From: Spirochaetaceae bacterium
Lineage (GTDB): Bacteria > Spirochaetota > Spirochaetia > SZUA-6 > Bin103
DNA: 10,795 nucleotides
Direction: 5' to 3'
NCBI GenBank assembly: GCA_028818385.1
Contig: JAPPNY010000186.1
Span: 1 to 10,795 of the forward strand
The notes under the pieces were generated by a model, which had not been told where the DNA came from, searched no databases, and saw only the letters and a list, made by a program, of their open reading frames with translations. Below are positions 1-8,007 of the stretch, one piece after another. How positions within the stretch are numbered: position 1 is the first letter of the stretch; every line of letters starts with the position of its first letter. The position numbers and the translations under genes were made by a program.

Positions 1-186
1 CTATCGACTCATTCACAGGATCACCAGTCCTCTGTCAGCGTGGGATCGCCCTGGACCGTCTCCCCTCCCTATTGCCTCTGCGACTCTCCAAGCGCTACGC
101 TTCGACCATCCTCCGCCCACGATCCCACCGATGCCATCCTCCCGGACCTACCCAACACTCCACCTGCACGCCTTTGACATAGAGCC
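1..186. other. Upstream region of the TIGR04255 operon, no gene supported
   Basis: All three plus frames are open from base 1 until stops at 175-177 (frame of the TIGR04255 gene), 180-182 and about 218-220. None of the translations looks like a known protein; they are Ser/Pro-rich. The end of an upstream gene cannot be excluded. A 9-bp inverted repeat, GTGGGATCG (40-48) and CGATCCCAC (120-128), is present but could be chance. No convincing promoter was seen, although the operon promoter should lie here or upstream. Confidence 0.3.
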
Positions 187-972
187 ATGCCACCTGACTT
201 CCGCAACCCACCAATAAACGAAGTCGTGATCGCAACGTATTTCAGTTCCCCTATCTCCGCGTTGCGGACTGAGCACATCGGTCTCTTTTGGGCAAAGATC
301 AGACAAGACTTTCCGTCCGCCGTCCAGCGCCCTCCCGTTCCGATGGAAGAGCCAACCCCCGGCACCGAGGTGTTCCCTGCGCCCCGGTATTGGTTCGTCG
401 CCCGCGATGACGCCAGCCTCCTCCAGCTCCAGAAAGGCGCCTTCATGTTCAACTGGCGCCGCCGTGAAGCCGCCTATCCACGATTCCATATTCTAAAGCC
501 CCAATTCGACAAGTACTACGATCTATTCATCAATTTTGCGCGCGCCGAGCTCCAGTGCCCGGAGCCTTCAATAGATCTGTGTGAACTCACTTACGTGAAT
601 GCGATTCATACGTGCGAGTACTGGACCGGACCGTCCGACACTCCAAACGTGATACCATCGTTTCCATTGATAGATCCCGGGCCCCGCAACCCCGTCTCCA
701 CCGGCTTTACGTCCACCTTTGCCTTTGAGACAGACATCGACGTGCTGTTGAATGTCGGCATTCGTAGCGGAACGACTGTTGAAGAGCCTATCGTTCCGAT
801 TCTGCTGTTCGAGATAAAGGCCACCGCGAAGCTGGATTCCGCCACGAAGCTCGCTGCGGACAGTTGGTTCGACCGCGCTCATGCAGCTGTAATGGACTGC
901 TTCATCGGAATGACAGACTCGAACATTCAGAGACAGCACTGGAAGCGAGTGGAGCCGCCCCCTGATGGATAG
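187..972 (+). CDS. TIGR04255 family protein
   Basis: The 261-residue protein matches my memory of the sporadically distributed TIGR04255 family in length and at both ends. Near the N-terminus (residues 7-16) it has the characteristic NPPINEVV segment. Near the C-terminus (about 224-256) it has the pattern FDRAH, then a hydrophobic stretch with GMTD, then a late tryptophan (HWKR). No signal peptide or membrane segment is visible, so it is probably cytosolic. The biochemical function of the family is unknown to me. The ATG at 187 is the first possible start, because an in-frame TGA lies at 175-177; the Shine-Dalgarno is weak (AGAG at 181-184). The stop overlaps the next gene by 8 bases, so the two are probably co-translated. 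GC is lower than in the urease genes, with AT-rich patches around 480-545, which suggests horizontal acquisition. Family assignment is from recall, not a profile search. Confidence 0.8.
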   Translation: MPPDFRNPPINEVVIATYFSSPISALRTEHIGLFWAKIRQDFPSAVQRPPVPMEEPTPGTEVFPAPRYWFVARDDASLLQLQKGAFMFNWRRREAAYPRFHILKPQFDKYYDLFINFARAELQCPEPSIDLCELTYVNAIHTCEYWTGPSDTPNVIPSFPLIDPGPRNPVSTGFTSTFAFETDIDVLLNVGIRSGTTVEEPIVPILLFEIKATAKLDSATKLAADSWFDRAHAAVMDCFIGMTDSNIQRQHWKRVEPPPDG

Positions 973-1717
973 TCTTCTAGAACCTACATTTGTGGACGAC
1001 GATCTAATCCGGTCGCCATCGTCCAACACCAGTCAAGCGCTAATTCCGGACGCCGATCTCGCCCGGGGGTATTCCGCAGAAGAGTATCGTCATCGTCTGG
1101 AGACTCAAGGGCTTTTCGAATTCGCCGCCGAAGGCGAACTGCCGCCGATCTCTTGTCACGTGGAGACAGCTTTCTCCCCGAGAATCTCGTTCGGCGATCA
1201 CCTCCCCACCTCCGCCAGCGGGCAAGCCATTCAATTGCTTGTCGCCGACTGCGATAGCGCCCGCGACCAGCCGCGCATATGGGCGGCTCTCGACGTCCAT
1301 CAAACTTGGCCTCGTCACCGGTGGACCCCTGAAGGATCATCGTATTGGAATGAGACACAGGGTGCCATGCAGGCATATGGGAACCGGATTCAGGAGTTGT
1401 GCGAGGACGCTTTCTCGGATGGTGTAACTCTTTGCAGAGATTCAGAACGGGACTTCTGGTCATTCATGCGATCGATGCCTTCAGCGCGTCCGGCCGGGGT
1501 CGTTCTGCTTGACAGCGGTAATCTTCGGGCTGTCTGGCGCGAAGACGTGACTATCCTCATCGGCCTTCAGTTCCTCGGCCGTGGATGGATCGAGTACGTC
1601 TTCCTGAGGCGTCGCGTCGGATCAAACCGGATCTCTCAAGCGTCTGGTGTTGACACGGTCGATGGTGTGAAGCGACAGCTTCTTGCATTCGATATGACGT
1701 CGTGGATGAACGCATGA
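965..1717 (+). CDS. Hypothetical protein with C-terminal GNLRAVW / LQFLG segment, partner of TIGR04255 gene
   Basis: This 250-residue soluble protein has no assigned function. The first 160 residues look variable. The C-terminal 90 residues look like a compact conserved domain: a short helix (DFWSFMRSMP, 163-172), then strands with GNLRAVW at 185-191, then LQFLGRGWIEYVFLRRR at 201-217, and a final helix. I recall similar hypothetical proteins with a 'GNxRAxW ... LQFxGxGxxxYVxF' pattern encoded beside TIGR04255 genes, but I cannot name a family. The ATG at 965 lies inside the end of the upstream gene (8-base overlap), with GGAG at 951-954 about ten bases before it. Its stop shares an ATGA overlap with the third gene. 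The arrangement supports a three-gene transcription unit. Function is unknown; a nucleic-acid or protein interaction role would be a guess. Confidence 0.72.
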   Translation: MDSLLEPTFVDDDLIRSPSSNTSQALIPDADLARGYSAEEYRHRLETQGLFEFAAEGELPPISCHVETAFSPRISFGDHLPTSASGQAIQLLVADCDSARDQPRIWAALDVHQTWPRHRWTPEGSSYWNETQGAMQAYGNRIQELCEDAFSDGVTLCRDSERDFWSFMRSMPSARPAGVVLLDSGNLRAVWREDVTILIGLQFLGRGWIEYVFLRRRVGSNRISQASGVDTVDGVKRQLLAFDMTSWMNA

Positions 1718-2151
1718 ACGACGTCGAGATACCTGACCATGACCACGTAGTACGGTACGTGCGGCCGAGGCTCGTTCTCCCAGATGGGAGTATCGACGGT
1801 TCGGCTTTCCGTCTCGCACACGGCCACTCCGGACTGTCAGTAAACTGGCTCGAGTGGTTTGACGACTTGTCCGTGTTGGAACAGGTGGATCAGGTGCGGA
1901 GACTCTCACGCTTGACGATGAGAAGGAATGGGCGACTTGCGCAATTGAACGTGGGGGCTTCGAAACGAAGTGTAGGCTCTAACGCGTCGCTTCGCTTCGT
2001 CCAAGTACCGCTTCCCGCTGAACAAGATTACGAGGCGAACCCATCTCACAGCGAGGTTGTCGGTCTACCGTCGGATTCCTCGATGGCCGCGAGGGTGGGC
2101 GATCTCATCGCGTGGTCGGTGACCGCAGTCCATCCGGCGATCACTCCATAG
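1714..2151 (+). CDS. Small hypothetical protein with LSVNWLE motif
   Basis: The protein is 145 residues if started at ATG 1714. I chose that start because it forms a classic ATGA overlap with the preceding stop (1715-1717). A GTG at 1702 would add four residues. The N-terminal half has the pattern [14 protein letters not shown] (12-25), then SAFRL, then LSVNWLEWF at 41-49; a basic helix-like segment follows ([19 protein letters not shown], 61-79). I recall short hypothetical proteins with an 'AFxLR...LSVNWLE' core from diverse bacteria, but know no function for them. No signal peptide or membrane segment is seen. It is the last gene of the low-GC trio and ends 37 bases before ureA, so urease transcription may run through from this operon or start within it. 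Confidence 0.68.
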   Translation: MNDVEIPDHDHVVRYVRPRLVLPDGSIDGSAFRLAHGHSGLSVNWLEWFDDLSVLEQVDQVRRLSRLTMRRNGRLAQLNVGASKRSVGSNASLRFVQVPLPAEQDYEANPSHSEVVGLPSDSSMAARVGDLIAWSVTAVHPAITP

Positions 2152-2188
2152 CTACGTAACCCTACACTCCCGGAATAGCGGAGCATCG

Positions 2189-2488
2189 ATGTTTACTCCA
2201 CACGAACGAGAGAAGCTGTTGCTGGCGGTGGCCGGCATGGTGGCGCGCGACCGGCTGCAGCGCGGCGTCAAGCTCAATCACCCCGAGGCCACGGCCGTCA
2301 TCGCCACCCAGATCATGGAGTGGGCGCGCGAGGGCCGCTCGCTGACCGACATCGTCGACCTGGGCGGAACGATCCTGTCCGCCGAGCAGGTGATGAGCGG
2401 CGTGCCGGCCATGATCCCGAGCGTGCAGGTCGAGGCGACCTTTCCGGACGGCACCAAGCTGGTGACCGTCCACCATCCGATCCAATGA
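2189..2488 (+). CDS. ureA: Urease subunit gamma
   Basis: UreA is the smallest structural subunit of nickel urease, which hydrolyses urea to ammonia and carbamate in the cytoplasm. The 99-residue protein has the family length and hallmarks: [10 protein letters not shown] at the N-terminus, GVKLNHPEA in the first third, [14 protein letters not shown] in the middle, and [20 protein letters not shown] at the C-terminus. The ATG at 2189 is preceded by GGAG at 2180-2183 with a five-base spacer. It is the first gene of a ureA-B-C-F set. GC rises sharply from here compared with the upstream trio, which marks a compositional boundary at about 2150-2190. Its TGA stop is embedded in an ATGA that opens a five-codon ORF leading to ureB. 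Confidence 0.97.
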   Translation: MFTPHEREKLLLAVAGMVARDRLQRGVKLNHPEATAVIATQIMEWAREGRSLTDIVDLGGTILSAEQVMSGVPAMIPSVQVEATFPDGTKLVTVHHPIQ

Positions 2489-2502
2489 GCCAAATCCAGT
2501 GA
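2485..2502 (+). other. Five-codon relay ORF (MSQIQ) between ureA and ureB
   Basis: The sequence reads ATG AGC CAA ATC CAG TGA. Its ATG overlaps the ureA stop (ATGA), and its TGA overlaps the ureB start (GTGA), so a terminating ribosome could re-initiate twice. The flanking units TCCAATGAGC (2481-2490) and TCCAGTGAGC (2495-2504) match at 9 of 10 bases, 14 bases apart. This suggests that a local duplication of the original stop/start overlap created the arrangement. Whether the peptide is made is unknown. Confidence 0.4.
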
Positions 2503-2892
2503 GCGCGGCATCTTCAGGACTCCACGACGGCTGGGCGCCGGGCCAGGTCTGGCCCGCGCGCGACTCCTGGCGCAGCCTGCCGGAGCGGCCGGCGGTGCGG
2601 GTCGAGGTGGCCAACACCGGCGACCGCCCGATCCAGGTAGGCAGCCACTTCCACTTCTTCGAGGTCAACCGCGCCCTGCGTTTCGACCGCGCTCGCGCCT
2701 ACGGCATGAAGCTGGCCATCGCCGCCGGCACCGCGGTGCGCTTCGAGCCCGGGCAGCGCCATCGGGTGACGCTGGTGCCGCTCGGCGGCCAGCGGATCTG
2801 CCATGGTCTCAACGGGCTGGTGAACGGCCGGCTCGACGACGGCGATGTCCGCGCGGCGGCTCTGGCCGCTGCCCGCGAAGGAGGGTTCCGCG

Positions 2893-2900
<8 letters not shown>
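2499..2900 (+). CDS. ureB: Urease subunit beta
   Basis: UreB is the beta structural subunit of urease and packs against UreC to form the holoenzyme. The 133-residue protein contains the family core [21 protein letters not shown] (residues 37-57; key residues H50, H52, E55), followed by [18 protein letters not shown] (75-86) and [11 protein letters not shown] (103-113). The N-terminus is longer and more divergent than the common short MIPGE-type start, with APGQVWP at 13-19. The start is GTG 2499, which overlaps the TGA of a five-codon ORF at 2485-2502. The ATG at 2485 is not in frame with ureB. The gene overlaps ureC by 8 bases if ureC starts at 2893, as expected for coupled subunit synthesis. 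Confidence 0.95.
2878..2885 (+). promoter_or_regulatory. Ribosome binding site setting the ureC start
   Basis: AAGGAGGG lies inside the 3' end of ureB, seven bases before GTG 2893. This near-perfect Shine-Dalgarno decides for GTG 2893 (protein begins [10 protein letters not shown]) rather than the upstream ATG at 2845, which would add 16 unrelated residues. Confidence 0.8.
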
Positions 2901-4623
<1,723 letters not shown>

Positions 4624-4644
4624 GGGGAACGAGCGGACGATCCG

Positions 4645-5382
4645 ATGAGTGAGGGGGCACACGACAGAGCGCGGGCGCGGCTCCTGCTCCTGGCCGACAG
4701 CGCCTTTCCCACCGGCGCGTTCGCGCACTCCTGGGGCCTGGAGTGGGCAGTGCGGGCCGGCTGGGTCACCGACGCCGGCAGCCTGGCCGCCTGGACCCGC
4801 GATGCGCTGCGCTTCGGGATCGCGCCGCTGGACGGGCGGGCGGTGGCACGCGCCGCCGCCGTGACGGCTCCCGGCACGGAGTGGGCTCCGGGCACGGAGC
4901 GGGCAGTCCGGAAGCTGGCCCGCCTCAGCGACGAGGTCGCCAGCTTCCAGCCGTCCCGCGAAGCGCGCGCGGCCGGAGGCCAGCTTGGCCGATCGCTGGT
5001 CCGCGCTGCCGCGGACGCGCTGCCGGCGCTGCGGGATCATCCCGCCCACGCGGGCGTGACCCGGGCGACGGCCGGCCGCGACGACCGGCTTCAGCATCCT
5101 GTCGCCTGGGGATTCGTGGGCGGCGCGCTGGGCATCGACGCCGCCGAGCTCCTGCAGGTGTTCCTGCTGGGAACCGTCCGCCAGTGGTCGCAGGTGGCAG
5201 TGCGCACGGTACCGGTCGGCCAGTCCGACGCAGTCGCCGTCGTCGGTGCGTTGCTGGAGGACGTGACCGGACTGGCACGGCGGATTGCCCGGCAGCCCCG
5301 GATGCTCGCGAGCGCCGCTCCCGGCTGGGATGCCGCGGTGCTGGGCCACGGCGAATTGACCGCTCGCTACTTCAGAAGCTGA
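4645..5382 (+). CDS. ureF: Urease accessory protein UreF
   Basis: UreF is a helical chaperone that forms a complex with UreD/H and UreG on apo-urease and couples UreG GTP hydrolysis to nickel insertion. The 245-residue protein shows the family signature LLLLADSAFPTGAFAHSWGLE at about 13-33, DEVASFQPSREAR in the centre, HPVAWGF (about 152), and a normal end (GHGELTARYFRS) matching the usual 'MRHExLxxRLFxS' tail. It is therefore complete. The ATG at 4645 follows ureC by 21 bases, with only a weak purine-rich ribosome site. It is the last urease gene: the next ORF is convergent, 24 bases away, so ureG and ureD/H, which often follow ureF, are missing from this locus. Confidence 0.93.
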   Translation: MSEGAHDRARARLLLLADSAFPTGAFAHSWGLEWAVRAGWVTDAGSLAAWTRDALRFGIAPLDGRAVARAAAVTAPGTEWAPGTERAVRKLARLSDEVASFQPSREARAAGGQLGRSLVRAAADALPALRDHPAHAGVTRATAGRDDRLQHPVAWGFVGGALGIDAAELLQVFLLGTVRQWSQVAVRTVPVGQSDAVAVVGALLEDVTGLARRIARQPRMLASAAPGWDAAVLGHGELTARYFRS

Positions 5383-5406
5383 TGCGGCGGGAGGCCGGCT
5401 TGACTC

Positions 5407-6306
5407 TCAGGTTTGCTGAAACCAGTCGTCGTCCAGGATCTCGAAGCGGCGGTGCAACTCGGCCGTGAGCTCCTCGGGCAGGCCCAGCCCCCGGTTCATC
5501 AGGGCGATGTTGGCGCGCATGTGCGCGGGATTGCGCGTGCCCACGATGGCGGTGTCGATCTCCGGCCGGTCCAGGGTGAAGGCCAGCGACAGCTCGATCC
5601 GGTCGGCGGGGCCGCCGGGCAGGTCGCCCTGCTCCAGTACCTTGCGCGCCCGTCCGAAGTAGGTGTCGGCATAGGCGAGGGGGCTCTCCGCCGCGCCGAA
5701 GCTGCCGTTGGCGATCGGGCGCTTGGCGATCACGCCCATGCCGGCAGTCCGCGCGGCCTGCAGGAGACCGCTGGTGCGGGCGCGCTGCTCGACCACGTTG
5801 TAGCTGGTCTGCAGCGTCTGGAAGCGGCCGCTGTGCACCGCCCACATCGCCGCCTCGTTGTCGCCGGAGTAGCCGATGTAGCGGGTCTTCCCGGCGCGCC
5901 GCGCATCCTCCATCGCTTCGATCGCCTCGCCGCGTTCCAGCACCTTCTTCGAGCAGGAGTGGAGCTGCAGGAGGTCCAGGTGATCGGTCTTCAGCCGGCG
6001 CAGGCTCTGCTCGACGCTGGCCGTGATGGTCGCGGCCGTCCATTCGCCGGCGTTCGCGTCGCCCGCCTGATGGCCGCGCTTCGACGCCAGCACGAACGAG
6101 TCGCGCCGGCCGGCCACCGCTTTGCCGACCTTCTCTTCGCTGTCGCCGTAGCAGGCGGCGGTGTCCAGGAAGGTGATGCCGCCGTCGAGCGCGGCGTGCA
6201 GCACGGCCGCGGCGTCGCCATCCGCATCGAGCGTGCTGATCTCGAACAGCCCGGCTCCCAGCCGGGTCACTTCCAGGTCGGTCGGGCCAAGCCTACGCGT
6301 CTGGAT
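5407..6306 (-). CDS. Aldo/keto reductase, probable ATC start
   Basis: This is an NAD(P)H-dependent oxidoreductase of the aldo/keto reductase superfamily (TIM barrel, cytosolic); the substrate is unknown. The first conventional start (GTG, complement of 6268-6270) gives 287 residues but cuts into the first conserved strand. Reading upstream gives QTRRLGPTDLEVTRLGAG, the standard N-terminus of the family, opening at an ATC codon (complement of 6304-6306) behind a perfect AGGAGG; this gives 299 residues. In that numbering the catalytic tetrad is D48, Y53 (FLDTAACYG), K76 (LASKRG) and H116 (LLQLHS), all present. The cofactor loop AIVGTRNPAHM is near the C-terminus. The gene overlaps the dipeptidase gene by 14 bases, so the two are probably translationally coupled. 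An ATG-to-ATC sequence error would also explain the start. Confidence 0.9.
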   Translation of the reverse strand: MQTRRLGPTDLEVTRLGAGLFEISTLDADGDAAAVLHAALDGGITFLDTAACYGDSEEKVGKAVAGRRDSFVLASKRGHQAGDANAGEWTAATITASVEQSLRRLKTDHLDLLQLHSCSKKVLERGEAIEAMEDARRAGKTRYIGYSGDNEAAMWAVHSGRFQTLQTSYNVVEQRARTSGLLQAARTAGMGVIAKRPIANGSFGAAESPLAYADTYFGRARKVLEQGDLPGGPADRIELSLAFTLDRPEIDTAIVGTRNPAHMRANIALMNRGLGLPEELTAELHRRFEILDDDWFQQT

Positions 6307-7327
6307 GCCACACCTCCTCGAACAGCCGCAGCCAGTTGCCGCCCAGCACCTTGGCGACGTCGTCGGGCGCGTAGCCGCGGTCGGCCAGCGCCGTCGCCAG
6401 GTTGGGCATCTCGCGCGGTGTCTCCAGCCCCTTCGGGTACATCTGCATCGCCGTGTAGTCGACGTCGGGCTTCGTGAACGTCGACGGGAACTTCGTCCCC
6501 TGTTGCGAGGAGATGAAACGCCAGAACTCGCGCGGCTGGTCCTGCGTGTAGTCGGACCCGAAGCCCACGTGGTCGATGCCGGCCCGCTCCACCAGGTCGT
6601 CGATCGCCTCCACCATGTCGTCGAGGGTCGACGCCTCGCCCGTGCGCAGGAAGCTGGTGATCGCCGTGGCGCCGATCACGCCGCCGCGCGCCGCGCAGGC
6701 GCGCACCGCCTCGTCGGTCTTGTTGCGCGGCACGTCGTAGTAGCCCTTGCAGTTGGCGTGCGTAATGGCCACCGGCCGCTCCGAATGCTCGATCACGTCG
6801 AGGGTGGTGCGCGGCCCCACGTGCGACAGGTCGGCCAGGATCCCCAGCCGGTTCATCTCCCGCACCGCGTCGCGCCCGAAGTTGGTCAGGCCGGCGTCGT
6901 GCGCCTCGTAGCAGCCGGCGCCCAGCAGGTTCTGCTCGTGGTAGGTGACCTGGATGACGCGCACCCCCAGGTCCGCGAACAGCTCCAGCCTGCGCAGGTC
7001 GTTCTCGATCGGCGTGGCGTTCTGGAAGCTCAGGATGATGCCGACGCGGCCCTCCGCCTTGGCAGCGTGGATGTCGGCGACCGATCGCACCGGCCGGATC
7101 TGCGCCGAGCGCATGCGAAAGCGCTCGTACCACGCGGCCACCGCGTCGGCGGTCTCCACGAACCCCTCCCACGTGGCCACCGTCGCGCTGGTGGCGGTCA
7201 GGCCGCCGTCGTAGAGGTCGGCGAACACGTTGTCACTGTGCCAGTTGCTGATGTTGAGCGAGTCGATGATGATCGACCGTCGATACAGGTCCGCGATGGC
7301 GTCGGCAGGCATGCCGTACGGTAGCAC
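6293..7327 (-). CDS. M19-family (membrane/renal dipeptidase-like) amidohydrolase, variant metal site
   Basis: The 344-residue protein has the M19 dipeptidase fold signatures: GVRVIQVTYHEQNLLGAG (121-138), GLTNFGRDAVREMNRLGILADLSHVG (146-171), RPVAITHAN (184-192), a 'PRNKTDEAVRA' loop, and VGFGSDY (254-260). H169, H190 and D259 match conserved active-site positions. The N-terminal H-x-D that binds the first zinc in classical members is replaced by DSLNI (22-26), and the bridging glutamate appears replaced by Q102 (LSFQN). I recall a bacterial M19 subfamily with the same 'DSLNxSNW...ILxFQN' pattern, so this is likely a natural variant rather than a dead copy. No signal peptide is visible. The start is GTG 7327; ATG 7310-7312 (five residues shorter) is as plausible, and neither has a clear ribosome site. 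The substrate cannot be deduced. Confidence 0.9.
   Translation of the reverse strand: MLPYGMPADAIADLYRRSIIIDSLNISNWHSDNVFADLYDGGLTATSATVATWEGFVETADAVAAWYERFRMRSAQIRPVRSVADIHAAKAEGRVGIILSFQNATPIENDLRRLELFADLGVRVIQVTYHEQNLLGAGCYEAHDAGLTNFGRDAVREMNRLGILADLSHVGPRTTLDVIEHSERPVAITHANCKGYYDVPRNKTDEAVRACAARGGVIGATAITSFLRTGEASTLDDMVEAIDDLVERAGIDHVGFGSDYTQDQPREFWRFISSQQGTKFPSTFTKPDVDYTAMQMYPKGLETPREMPNLATALADRGYAPDDVAKVLGGNWLRLFEEVWHPDA
6313..6318 (-). promoter_or_regulatory. Shine-Dalgarno AGGAGG before non-canonical ATC start
   Basis: On the minus strand AGGAGG is followed by the six-base spacer TGTGGC and then ATC (complement of 6304-6306). The motif lies inside the last codons of the dipeptidase gene. 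No ATG, GTG or TTG stands at ribosome-site distance in the reductase frame, so the site supports initiation at ATC. Confidence 0.6.
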
Positions 7328-7380
7328 GGCCAGCCGGCGATATGACCCGTGGGGCTCGACCGTGATCGCGGGCGAGCAGC

Positions 7381-8007
7381 CTATTCCCGCGGGAAGTGGC
7401 CGTTGCCCCGCAGGATGCGGCGGCGCTCGCGGTCGTCGCCCTGCGCCAGCATACGCTCCTTCAGCGCCTCCTCGGCGTCGAGCAGCCGCTGCTCGGCACT
7501 GGTGAGCTCCAGCAGGCTCTGCTTCTTCGCAAGCGGCAGGTCGCTGTAATAGGAGATGTAGTAGGAGACGACCTCGGTGGAGACCTGCTCAAGTTCCGCC
7601 ACCGGCAGGTGCCCGGGCGTCGACTCGTAGAGGTCCTGGAAGAGGTGCAGGCAGCGGGTCTTGAGCTCCTGCCGCTCGTCGGCCGGCTCGTCGGTGAAGA
7701 AGCTCACCGTGCCCTGCAGGAAGGCCCGGTCACGCTGCAGCCGGTCGATCCGGAAGCGGCGCCGGCCGATGGTGAGGACGTCCATGCGGCCATCGTCGTA
7801 GCGGCGGATCTCCCTGGCCACGCGGGCGGAGCAGCCCACGTCGGCTACGGTGTTCTCGTTGCCGCACAGCACGCCGAATTCGCCGTTGGCGTCGATCACC
7901 TCGCCCATCATCTCCTTGTAGCGCTCCTCGAAGATGTGCAGCGGCAGGGCGGTGTCGGGGAACAGCACGACCTTGAGCGGGAACAGCGGAAGGAGCGTCT
8001 CAGCCAT
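7381..8007 (-). CDS. LON peptidase substrate-binding domain protein (stand-alone)
   Basis: The 208-residue protein consists of only the N-terminal LON (PUA-like) domain. The opening segment LPLFPLKVVLFPDTALPLHIFEERYKEMM (about 6-34) is diagnostic. It is followed by the usual VLTIGRRRFRI strand and a helical C-terminal part rich in E, L and R (EQRLLDAEEALKERM). There is no AAA+ ATPase or Ser-Lys protease domain, so it is not a Lon protease. Such proteins are widespread; their role, perhaps in substrate recognition, is not established. The ATG (complement of 8005-8007) overlaps the end of hemB by 8 bases, indicating co-translation. The stop lies 53 bases before the dipeptidase start. Confidence 0.93.
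   Translation of the reverse strand: MAETLLPLFPLKVVLFPDTALPLHIFEERYKEMMGEVIDANGEFGVLCGNENTVADVGCSARVAREIRRYDDGRMDVLTIGRRRFRIDRLQRDRAFLQGTVSFFTDEPADERQELKTRCLHLFQDLYESTPGHLPVAELEQVSTEVVSYYISYYSDLPLAKKQSLLELTSAEQRLLDAEEALKERMLAQGDDRERRRILRGNGHFPRE

Noticed and set aside
40..128. 9-bp inverted repeat GTGGGATCG/CGATCCCAC upstream of the first gene
   Set aside because: The arms are 71 bases apart with no further pairing; a few such repeats are expected by chance in the window.
174..202. TTGACA at 174-179 as a -35 box for the TIGR04255 gene
   Set aside because: It lies only eight bases before the ATG, and no -10-like sequence follows at 17 bases (ACTTCC).
5410..5423. Small hairpin GGTTT-GCTG-AAACC near the convergent ureF/reductase ends, considered as a terminator
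   Set aside because: The stem is only 5 bp, it lies inside the reductase C-terminal codons, and there is no T-run on either side.
6161..7324. 387-codon plus-strand open frame antisense to the dipeptidase gene
   Set aside because: Biased translation with repeated V/H/R/L runs and no motif; the M19 gene on the other strand is convincing.
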